Made by a program: the position numbers and the translations under genes. From positions 3,223,001 to 3,287,000 of the forward strand of contig CATNEN010000003.1 of NCBI GenBank assembly GCA_950097015.1: DNA of 64,000 nucleotides, read 5' to 3'. The stretch is from Macrostomum hystrix. Lineage: Eukaryota; Platyhelminthes; Macrostomidae. Shown here piece after piece: positions 1-8,661 of the stretch (position 1 is its first letter; the number at the start of each line of letters is the position of its first letter). Under the pieces are notes generated by a model. The model was not told the DNA's origin. It did not search any database and saw nothing but the letters and a program-made list of their open reading frames with translations.

Positions 1-732
1 TTCACTCAAAACGCAGGTCGCAAAACAGCCAAGGTTCCTAATTCGTCCCGTAAACAACGGGCATCGACTAAAAAGCCTGCAGTCAGCTCCGCGGAAAATT
101 AATAAATCTCTGAGAATCGATTTAATTGATTGTTCAATTAAAATGGTCCAATCATGCAAACAACTTAGGTGTTTAACCCAGTGAAACCCTGACGAAGTCT
201 AAATATACTGGCCTTAACATGCTACATCTGTCTGCAGCGTGGTTTCAGCATTTCTTCTGAAATTTGTGAAAAAAATTAATCGTCATTGTTTTAAAACGTG
301 TTTGTTATTATCTTACCCATAAAATCACTCTGAAAACAACGTGACGCTAAAGTTTGTGTTAAAAAATTCCAACCAAAATCACGCCACAATTTAAACTTCG
401 CCACATCAGCTACCCACTCTGATGAGCACTCTGATAATACAAACTTCTTTCTAGCATCAGCATACTACTTGTTACAACTCAGTAGTATGGAACAGCTGTT
501 TGGCAGCCTTTCTAGTCATTAATTTCAAGCAAAAAATAAAAATTACGAACTTTATAACTTAACTTACAACATGAAACACAAATTTAGGATAAAAATTTTG
601 CTCGAACTTCAGAGTCTGTTTAAATCAGAACTCGAGGGCCAGTATGGCTTTCGATGCAATGATTTTACAACTCAAGTCAGAATTTGGTTCGCAAAATAAC
701 TATCTGAGTGAACTTTGGAAAATCATGTCAGT
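1..732. other. AT-rich intergenic DNA
   Basis: No open frame with coding character and no recognisable element. The sequence is AT-rich with short homopolymer runs. It probably lies upstream of the lectin-like gene or downstream of a gene outside the window. Confidence 0.5.
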
Positions 733-866
733 CCTATTTTTAGATGTCACGTCAGTTGCTATTTTTAGATCCGACATCAGTTGCTATTTTTAGATCCGAC
801 GTCAGTTGCTATTTTTAGATCCGACGTCAGTTGCTATTTTTAGATCCGACGTCAGTTGCTATTTCA
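733..866. repeat. 25-bp minisatellite, about 5 copies
   Basis: About five head-to-tail copies of a 25-bp unit (TTTTTAGATCCGACGTCAGT plus TGCTA). The first copies diverge and the last three are nearly identical. Each good copy contains GACGTCAG, which resembles a CRE/ATF site. The array lies about 620 bp upstream of the lectin-like gene, so a regulatory role is possible but not shown. Confidence 0.85.
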
Positions 867-1393
867 GAACCTTTGTTTTAACTTGACTTGCAAAGATCTA
901 AGGTTCGATTCATAGCAGCCAATCGTCTTGCAAAGTCCACTCGCCCAACGAGCAGTGCTCAATTCTGCTTCAGCAGTTAGCCGGTGTTTGACTTCATTCA
1001 TTAGAGCGGATGTCCTTATAGCGGATGAGCATGAGCTACGAGTGAAAGGGGCTTCAAGGTAATGACAGTGCAGTGCACAGTATATACAACGCATCAGATC
1101 GATTTCGGTTTCTCAACTTCTCGCTTTCACAAAAGCGTCGTGCATGACTTCCTGCAGGATTCCAATTTCCTTTGGTAGCTTTTTAGGCAAACAGAAAAGA
1201 AGCTTCGGTTAAGCAGAGACTGTTGGCTATACATGTGAACAGGAGCTAAGGGATGGTTATTAAAACCAGCCTGTCTGTCTAGTTTTTTTTCTGAAATCTC
1301 AGGCAGCAAGGCAATTGACAGATTTTTTCTCCTGAGCTTCGATTTGTTTGCCTATAGCATGCTGGCTATTTGCTCCGGGATGACTGCAATATG

Positions 1394-1412
1394 ATTGGCC
1401 ATTATATAAAAG
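1394..1412 (+). promoter_or_regulatory. TATA-box core promoter with inverted CCAAT
   Basis: TATATAAAAG lies at 1403-1412, with ATTGG (an inverted CCAAT pentamer) at 1394-1398 just before it. Transcription would be expected to start about 30 bp downstream, near 1437-1442. That leaves a 5' leader of about 50 nt before the ATG at 1488. Spacing and strand fit the lectin-like gene. Confidence 0.7.
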
Positions 1413-1487
1413 CCATTGTAAATCTGAGGCGACACATCATTCTTCTCGAACCAACCAGCGAAAAAGAATCATTTTCTTCTAGAAGAG

Positions 1488-2300
1488 ATGTTGCCTTTGT
1501 TGTCTGCGATAATACTCGCAGTGTTGACAAGTAATTCGATGCTTGCTCTAGCTGAGCAATGCAACTATCAACCACCTGTTCGCTTCCACCCTATAGCAAC
1601 TAGTTCATGCATCGACAGTCGATACCAGCAGGCGCTGCTGAATATTCAGTCGGCCGCAGAGTGCGCAATGACCTGCTCTAAGAATGTCAAATGCCAAGCT
1701 TGGACAGTCAGGAATGCGTCAACAGGAAGCCTTGGTAGTCCAGGTTGCATCATATTTGTCTTTGACAAATGCAGCCGATCCGTGAGGCTGTGTAATTGTA
1801 CCCAGCCAAGTCCGATAACGGTGTTTGTGCGGCAACAGGCGGACCTACCTCCTGGCAAGCTCTGTCCCATAGACTATTTGTCACCTGGTGCCACACAGCC
1901 CAACCTCTGTTATCTGCGGCATCAACTGTACGGCATTGCTCCGGGTATTTGGAAAGTCGGTGAGAATAAGTGCAACTCGGAGCCGGGTCTAGTCACAATG
2001 GCCGATTTGTCGAGCGCAGACGAGCTGAGCTACGTTGCCTCGTTAGGATCCGATGGTGCGTATTTTTTCTTGTCCGGCGTTCAGAACGCTGGCAGTCCTG
2101 AACCGGGGCGAGACAATTTCACCTGGGCCAGCTGCGGCGGAGCGGTCCAGGCCGCCTTCTGGTACGAGTCTCAGCCAAATAATTTCCAACCAAATGAGAA
2201 CTTCACAGCCGTGCAAAAGTCTATGATGGGAATATTCGATGTTCCTGGGGAGTCCAGCGACGTGAATGGCGTTCTGTGCAAGTGCATCTCGCCGTTTTAG
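1488..2300 (+). CDS. Secreted PAN/apple plus C-type-lectin-like protein, single exon
   Basis: A 270-aa intronless protein. Residues 1-22 form a signal peptide (hydrophobic run ending in ALAEQ). Residues about 25-115 are a cysteine-rich PAN/apple-like segment with an AECAMTCSKNVKCQAWT core, the usual spacing of apple domains. Residues about 124-268 look like a C-type-lectin-like domain: LCPIDYL at the start, a WASCGG stretch, WYESQPNNFQPNENFTAV where the EPN/QPD sugar loop normally sits, and a closing GVLCKC. QPN in place of EPN or QPD makes the sugar specificity unpredictable. The product is probably a secreted recognition or mucus protein. A TATA box lies 76 bp upstream and AATAAA signals lie at 2426 and 2449. 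The domain names are read from cysteine patterns and motifs, not from a search. Confidence 0.85.
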   Translation: MLPLLSAIILAVLTSNSMLALAEQCNYQPPVRFHPIATSSCIDSRYQQALLNIQSAAECAMTCSKNVKCQAWTVRNASTGSLGSPGCIIFVFDKCSRSVRLCNCTQPSPITVFVRQQADLPPGKLCPIDYLSPGATQPNLCYLRHQLYGIAPGIWKVGENKCNSEPGLVTMADLSSADELSYVASLGSDGAYFFLSGVQNAGSPEPGRDNFTWASCGGAVQAAFWYESQPNNFQPNENFTAVQKSMMGIFDVPGESSDVNGVLCKCISPF

Positions 2301-2425
2301 TTTGTCAGATGGGTTTCTTAATTAATTTTGTTTACTGCTAAAGTTTCCGTAATTGTGGCACAGAAAGTAAGCAATTGAAATATGCGAACTCGTACTGAAA
2401 TTATATTTCTATTTTTAAAACGTAT

Positions 2426-2454
2426 AATAAAAAATTAAATTTATAATTAATAAA
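2426..2454 (+). terminator. Poly(A) signals of the lectin-like gene
   Basis: AATAAA occurs at 2426-2431 and again at 2449-2454, 126 and 149 bp after the stop codon, in very AT-rich DNA. Confidence 0.6.
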
Positions 2455-2573
2455 ACTAATTACTTACAAATCAATTAAAATTAATTATAAGTATTATTAT
2501 GAAAATATTATTAAAAAATAAATAAATGAACGTTTTTAAAAGCCTTACATTTTTTAAATTACAACTTTCAAGG

Positions 2574-3038
2574 GCTCACTGCCTTACCTGTTACCTCACT
2601 GCCTTACCTGTTACCTCACTGCCTTACCTGTTACCTCACTGCCTTACCCGTTACCTCACTGCCTTACCTGTAGCTTCACTGCCTTACCTGTTACCTCACT
2701 GCCTTACCTGTAGCTTCACTGCCTTACCTGTTACCTCACTGCCTTACCTGTTACCTCACTGCCTTACCTGTTACCTCACTGCCTTACCTGTTACCTCACT
2801 GCCTTACCTGTAGCTTCACTGCCTTACCTGTTACCTCACTGCCTTACCTGTTACCTCACTGCCTTATCTGTTACCTCACTGCCTTACCTATTACCTCACT
2901 GCCTTACCTGTTACCTCACTGCCTTACCCGTTACCTCACTGCCTTACCTGTAGCTTCACTGCCTTACCTGTTACCTCACTGCCTTACCTGTTACCTCACT
3001 GCCTTATCTGTTACCTCACTGCCTTACCTGTAGCCTCA
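2574..3038. repeat. 20-bp minisatellite, about 23 copies
   Basis: Exact-register tandem array of a 20-bp unit (CTCACTGCCTTACCTGTTAC). Variants with TAGCTT or TAGCCT replace TTACCT in some copies. A frame at 2526-2813 reads through the array but is only repeat translation. Confidence 0.95.
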
Positions 3039-3055
3039 ATGGCATAGAAATTTAG

Positions 3056-3330
3056 ATGGATGTGGCCGCATCGGTTAGTCTGGTTGATAACATCAGCAAG
3101 ACGGAAGTGCTGACGGTGGCTGCGAAGCTCCCAGCTGCCAAGCTGCCGATTGGCAAACAGCCATACTACCTCGCTGCACGAGCTTCACCAATCTCTGCGA
3201 CGTGGTGACAAATGCCTCGCAAGAGCCTCGCTGCCGGAGATTGGAACGCGTGATCTCTCGGACAGAAGTCAAGACCAGACCAGAACTATCTTGTTTTAAA
3301 AGGCGTGCAACAGAAAGTTTGTCCGCGTTA
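3056..3330 (+). other. GC-rich possible coding remnant
   Basis: This stretch is much more GC-rich than its surroundings. About 3091-3340 holds a frame with several cysteines (GGCEAPSCQAADWQ, then CTSFTNLCDVV, then EPRCRR). Another frame from ATG 3056 is open for about 50 codons. It could be an exon or a decayed piece of a cysteine-rich extracellular gene related to its neighbour. I do not recognise a family and no splice model is convincing. Confidence 0.25.
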
Positions 3331-3339
3331 CACGATCTA

Positions 3340-4000
3340 TAGAATTACTTTTTTCATAGCATTTGCATTCGTGTAAACAATTTGTCTATTTACATAGCAT
3401 GAATGGTCACTCTGAATTCCATATTAAGCTTGGCTAGCTGAACAAGATCTGTTTTTTTCACAATCTGCCAAAACTATTTTGTTATTAATGTTCAGCTACT
3501 ATCTTAAACTATAACTGTGTTCGAGTGCTAAAAATGGCACGTAATGGCACGAAACTGACACTTTTTTTGTCTTATCAAATAACTCAGTAAAATTGGCACT
3601 TAAGAACTCATTCGCTTCTCAAGAAGCTGCTTAACTTATGAATTTAAGGAATTTTTGGTTGAGCCAAATACGAGCCAAATACGAGTGACTCGTACTTACA
3701 GTGACTCAACGTTCTGGTTAATCTAAAATATTAACAAGCGAAATACTGGTACTAACAATTTCAGTTAAACTTCTTATTGAATAAATATGCGTCAGTAACA
3801 CGTGAAAAAATGTAAAAATGTATTGTTTGTTAAAATATAGATACCATCATTTTTTGTTACACTGATAAAATGTGAATTCTTATTAAAAAAACAACTTTGC
3901 ATGGATGAGATCAGTGTAGATTTGTGAGCTTGCGTGACAAAATGAAACTAATTACATAGTGAAATACTTGGTTATTACAATGTTTAATAAAAATAATAGT
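3340..4000. other. AT-rich intergenic DNA
   Basis: No coding frame or repeat seen. It ends in an A/T-rich run that is the tail of the minus-strand SINE which follows. Confidence 0.4.
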
Positions 4001-4242
4001 TGATTACACCTGTCCGATTGGGCCAGATGTGCACAGCCGACAGCACAGCCGCAGCCATTGCGCGGCGCATCTGAAGGCTGCGTACAACTGTTCAGTCCAT
4101 GGACTGGAAGGGGGCGCTACACCCACCCTCAATTACCCCCAGCTGATGCTGGTACCCATTTAACAGCTTGCTTAAGACACAAATTGTTCCAATGGAGTCG
4201 GGAATCGAACCCCCGACCTTTAAGTCATAAGTCCGACCTTAT
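4001..4242 (-). mobile_element. SINE family A, minus-strand copy
   Basis: Reverse complement of the family A element seen intact at 8251-8559. The 3' body (GATTACACCTG, CAGCCGACAGCACAGCCG) comes first on the plus strand. The tRNA-like head with its B box (GGAATCGAACCCCCGACC on the plus strand) lies at about 4199-4216. The A-box end is eroded. Confidence 0.8.
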
Positions 4243-4299
4243 CATCAACTTAAAAGAAGGGGGGTTGAACGTCAGAACAGATGGTTGAACTCAAACTAG

Positions 4300-4460
4300 A
4301 GTCCAAGAGTTCGATTACGCGGCGAAGCCACATTCATTCGGGGCTTGTCGAGCAATGTACGCCCTTGAGGGTGAAAGTGTACACTGCCTGTCGATAAGAC
4401 AGATAGGGGCAGATGTACACACCTTGTGTGCGTGTGTGCAAAGTGTGTGTAATAAGTCAA
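4300..4460 (+). mobile_element. SINE family B, 5'-truncated copy
   Basis: Matches family B copies at 15091 and 16684: AGTTCGATTACGCGG (B box), GGGGCTTGTCG, TACGCCCTTGAGGG, GTGTACACTGCCTG and GCAGATGTACACACC. The A-box half is lost and there are internal deletions. Confidence 0.7.
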
Positions 4461-4549
4461 TTAAAATGCTTGGAAATCCTTAACGGCGTACCGTGTACGT
4501 ATTTTTAAAGTCAGAAAAATTTTAGTGAGGCTTCTATTTAATAAACAGT

Positions 4550-5425
4550 TTAGTTCTCCATCACCTGGAAGGCCCACAGTTGGACGCAGTTAATTTTAAA
4601 TTCAGATTCGTCAATCAAAGCCGGCGAGCCGAATGTTTGACACGAGCGCGAGCAGCCTGTCAGCAGGTCGCTTCGCAGAGTCAGAGCTCCGTCGCCGATG
4701 GACAGACCGCCGCACGAGCTGTTGATAAACATGGCATTGGCGCCAGTGGCTGAGTAGACTCTGAAATCCAAGTCTGCATCTTAGTTTCGTCGGCTGCGAC
4801 AGCGGAACACGAGAGTCTCACCAGTGCCATAGCAACCAGATAGAGACGGCGGCCGCACCGGGCAGGGCAGGAAGGCGCCCAACAATGTGTCGTCAGGTAG
4901 GGAAACCAGCAGCAGACAGCAGGTGGCGGGGTCCAATTTAGAATTTATTGAAATTTCGTACAGGGTGCGCAGAGAATGGCCGTGACGATTGGTGCTAAAT
5001 AGCAAGCACAGGTCGTGACCTTCAGCTCGCGGTGGCAGCACTTCAACAATGCGACCTAGGCGAGCATTAGTCAATAGGAGATTGTCGCTGATGAAGCCAT
5101 GTTCGCTGGACTGCGGAGGAACGAGAAGGCGGGGCAGCGGGAGACTGGATCGACCTGGCTGAATTGGCTGAGCATTTTCGGCATCCAGGAATGTCCAGCC
5201 GAGAGTCTGGGCGTCTTCAATGGACATCGGTCGGGACAAAAATGTCCAAGCTTTAAAAATCGACGCGACCACACTAGGAGACGACTGTGATTCCATTGGT
5301 ACCTTAACCTTACTAAAAAGAGCTTCCTGATTGTCGTGTTTAGTAATAACCCACTCATCCAGCGTCTGTTTTTCGTTTTCATTCAACAGAAATGGACACT
5401 TTGGCTGCTTCTGCGTTTGCTGATT
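4550..5425 (-). pseudogene. OXR1/NCOA7-like TLDc exon interrupted by in-frame TAA
   Basis: The exon runs from acceptor TTTTAG|AATCAG at 5425 to a TAA at 4550-4552. It encodes the TLDc domain typical of OXR1/NCOA7/TLDC proteins, which are linked to oxidative-stress resistance and V-ATPase binding. LPPRAEGHDLCLLFSTNRHG, then SLRTLYEI, CYGTGETLVFRC, the glycine-rich SSCGGLSIGDG, SRSCQTFGSPAL and finally VQLWAFQV follow the family order. The frame is continuous on both sides of one TAA at 4781-4783, between VFRCRSRRN and DADLDFRVYS. No frame-keeping GT-AG intron removes this stop. The TLDc C-terminal half would be lost unless the base is an error or the codon is bypassed. ATTAAA lies just past the final stop on the minus strand (4542-4537). 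The family call is secure; intact versus broken is uncertain. Confidence 0.75.
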
Positions 5426-5526
5426 CTAAAAATTAACAGAGATTGACAGGTTAGCAGACGTTAACAGGTCTGCCACTAGCACTAAGTACAGTACAGTAGA
5501 GTGTCTTTAAATAAATCAAGACCCAC

Positions 5527-5709
5527 CTGCACTGCACACTCCGGATGGTTAGCGATCCATTCGCAGGCTGCATCAGAGGCTGGAAGTTTGATTATCATTC
5601 CCGGCACCAGTGGCTGATCAAAGCCGACGCGACCATTGACTGAGCGCAAACAGCTGGCACTGGTGTGGAAGCGGACAGCCAGACTGCACAGTGTGTCATG
5701 ATCCTGCAC
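5527..5709 (-). CDS. LysM exon of the OXR1/NCOA7-like gene
   Basis: An internal exon of 183 nt (61 codons, phase 0 at both ends) between acceptor CGCAACAG (AG at 5711-5710) and donor GTGGGT (5526-5521). It reads VQDHDTLCSLAVRFHTSASC and onward to PLVPGMIIKLP, a LysM fold pattern (DTL.SLA.RF ... VPGM.I.LP). LysM followed by TLDc is the architecture of OXR1/NCOA7. No in-frame ATG lies in the open stretch upstream, so at least one 5' exon is missing. It should lie between 5713 and about 8250, but I could not identify it in that AT-rich DNA. The gene is in tandem with, and downstream of, CFAP47. Confidence 0.75.
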
Positions 5710-5712
5710 CTG

Positions 5713-8250
5713 TTGCGGAAAATGTAATGAAAGATACGCTTTTAGATTGTCTTTTCATGATGATATTAATTCGTTATTTTTTATAATCAAAAAATATTTT
5801 TACCACATATTGAACAACTGGTGTGTCGGCAGCTGATACTGTTCTTATCTTTGTAATATTCATGCTGATTTACAAAATTGTGTTTAAATTTCACCTGAAT
5901 GTTTAATGATCTGAAATAAGTAAGTGAGCTGAGGTATGACTTGTATTTTTATGAACTAAATTAAAAATAATATTATTTGACTTTTTAGGTATTAATGGAA
6001 GGAAAAAGCAATCAACTACAGTAGATTTATATAATATATGAATATTTTCATTTTTTATACACATTTATGATTTATCCTCTAAAAAGAGAAGTAGAAGCAA
6101 GCCTAATAAGTAATAACGACCTAAAAGTTATTAGTAAAACAATACTTTATCGTCGCTAATATTAAGCAATAGTATTATAAAAGCTACCATTAGGTATTCC
6201 TCAAAAAGTAAAGCAAAAAGCCTGAAACAAGAAATTTTAATAAAATAAAACCTGTATATACAGTACTAGTAAACACGCAGGAAATCTACTCTTAAAACTG
6301 ATAATTTTAATATGTGAAAACTTCTGGAATGGCTATGTGTTTTCGCGTAACACTCCGAAAAAAGTATTTACAATAAGTCGTAATAAACATTAACGAAAAG
6401 GCTTTAACATAAAACCAATTTTCTTAAATAACGAAAACTGATAATTAAAAACACAAAACAAAAGATGCTTTTTGAAACCTTAAGTGAAGGCAAATACAAG
6501 AAATATAATAGACCTATTTATTGGTACTGAGTAAAAGTAAACATGAAACAACAACAGCTGAGCTGCTACACAAAACACATGATCTTGTATTGTAAATTTC
6601 CACGAACTTTGGCAAGTCAAAAAATATTGCCATTGGAAGTTTCGTCACTTAAAACAAAATTAAAACACTATGTGCAGCAATTGCTTGTAAACTAATTATA
6701 CTTTTTATTGATTTTTTGTTTAATTTAAAAAATTTTATATTGTATTTTAAGATATTAAGTTTTTTCGTCAAATTTCAGATCTGACGAAATTTCTGCAGTG
6801 TTTTCGTAGTAGGCCCACACTTTATCGTCTGCTTGCAGAATTATCCCATAATTAGGAAACGTAAACACAAGCACAGGCTTTGAGACCTAATATAATTAAT
6901 ATAAAATTGTCCTCATGGTGCGTGTTTATACATTCGAATACCACGTTTATTACCGATTTTTAGGAAGAGGTCACGTGATATTATATTTGAGTTAATTTTA
7001 CGAGCACCTATTCACCAATCCTGAGTGGCGCCCCTTGCCCCAATCTGTTAGCTCCCACAAAACCTTAATAGTGCTCCCCAAATCCATGATATGGCATGAT
7101 TAATCTATTAATATTTGGCTGGCCAACGCAGTAATATTTGATTCATTATTCATTATTAATTCATCATTATTCATTATTCAATATAATAAATGCCAAAAAT
7201 GCAATATGCAATGAAAAAATAAAAGCCAACTACTTTTTTGTTACATCAAACTGGAAGCAAACTTGCGTAGAGAGCTTTATAAAGTTTTTCTTTCATCTCC
7301 TTGTATTTCTGGCATGCACAGGTACACTGTTAGAAGGTCTGTTGATTTTTTAATTACCATGTCGTACTATAGTGGTGTAAAAAACTACATGGAGGAAATT
7401 GAAGGCAAATGTAAAAAAAATTAGGCGAAACGCTACAATTCAAGTAGCATCTGTCTAATTTAGATTTTATCACCTTATTTAAATCGAGAACCGATACAGG
7501 TTTTTAATCTGTGCGTGTCCTGGAGGAAAAAATGTGAAAAAAAATCCGGGTAAAACTTTCACGACAAAGGTAACTAATTCTGTTGATATTGTGATAGTAG
7601 CATCACCTGGGATTGTACTGGACACCTAACAAAGCAAAAATAATTTTATAGCCACTTTAGAAAAAATCTAAGTAACAAACAAAGCAAAATAATCTTTCTA
7701 AACACTAACTGAAGGTGTAAAAGAGGGAAAGCAAAAATGTAGTAAAATATATACTTTTATTAAAATTCAAAACGCTTTGAATACGATTTAAACATTAACA
7801 AATTACAAGTACAATTACTTTCGCAGCTGCTTATCTTTCAGTTAAAATAAGGAAGATTATTTAAAAGTATACTTCTTGAGCTTCAAAACTTGTGTGTCGT
7901 TTCAGTTGTGCTAGTGACGTTTGTTTTAAACAGCAATTATTCACGAGTTACACATGTAAAGGGAAAAACATGCATGTTATTTTATTCAAAGACATAAAAT
8001 TTTAGTAGGCCCTATACAAATAAAAAGTATAATTAGCTTAAATTATTTACTTCGAAAGAATAGTTTAAATTGTCGAAGTCTCTCAATAAAATAATTTTTC
8101 TAATAGTGAACCGCTCTCCAATTGGAAGCATTTTCTTTGATCAAATTATTTTGATGCCTAAAAATTCCAGGAAAGTGAAAATTCGCTTTTAGTTTTTTTA
8201 GGTGGTGGCTTTTCTAATCGAAGAGCTATTCAATATTCTTTCGCAATAGA
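5713..8250. other. AT-rich DNA, probably 5' intron of the OXR-like gene plus intergenic
   Basis: About 2.5 kb of AT-rich DNA with no exon-like GC-rich frame. It should contain the missing first exon(s) of the LysM/TLDc gene. Short ATT runs occur near 7140-7190. Confidence 0.4.
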
Positions 8251-8559
8251 GGTTGTAGCCTAGTGGTTAGGGCGTCGGACTCACAACTTGAAGGTCGGGG
8301 GTTCGATTCCCGACTCCCCTGAACAATTTGTGTCCTTTAACAAGACACTTAACTCTGCATTGCTTCAGTTCACCCAGCTGTTAAATGGGTACCAGCATCA
8401 GCTGGGATAATTGAAGGTGGGTGTGGCGTCCCCCCAGTCCATGGACTGAACAGCTGTACGCAGCCTTCAGATGCGCCGCGCATTAGCTGCGGCTGTGCTG
8501 TCGGCTGCACATCTGACCCAATTGGGGCAGGTGTAATCAATTATTATTATTATTATTAG
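8251..8559 (+). mobile_element. SINE family A, full-length copy
   Basis: Best reference copy of family A. It has a tRNA-like head with A box TAGCCTAGTGG and B box GGTTCGATTCC. The body includes CACCCAGCTGTTAAATGGGT, CAGTCCATGGACTGAACAG and TGCTGTCGGCTGCACATCTG. The tail is (ATT)n. Such a head marks RNA polymerase III transcription and reverse transcription by a partner LINE. It sits just past the CFAP47 poly(A) signal. Confidence 0.9.
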
Positions 8560-8583
8560 TAATGGAGCAGTAATACACACCGT

Positions 8584-8589
8584 TTTATT
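8584..8589 (-). terminator. CFAP47 poly(A) signal
   Basis: TTTATT on the plus strand gives AATAAA on the minus strand, 73 bp past the CFAP47 stop codon. Confidence 0.55.
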
Positions 8590-8661
8590 ATATAGTCTGT
8601 CGAAAAAAGCCGGCAATTAAACTTGTTGCCGATTTCTCGTGTCTATATAGCTTGCCTTAAT

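Noticed and set aside
2526-2813. 95-codon frame in the 20-bp array
   Set aside because: Repeat translation only.
8270-8310. tRNA genes at the SINE heads (also 15091, 27730, 38060)
   Set aside because: A and B boxes are present, but each is followed by the SINE body and the acceptor stem is not complete.
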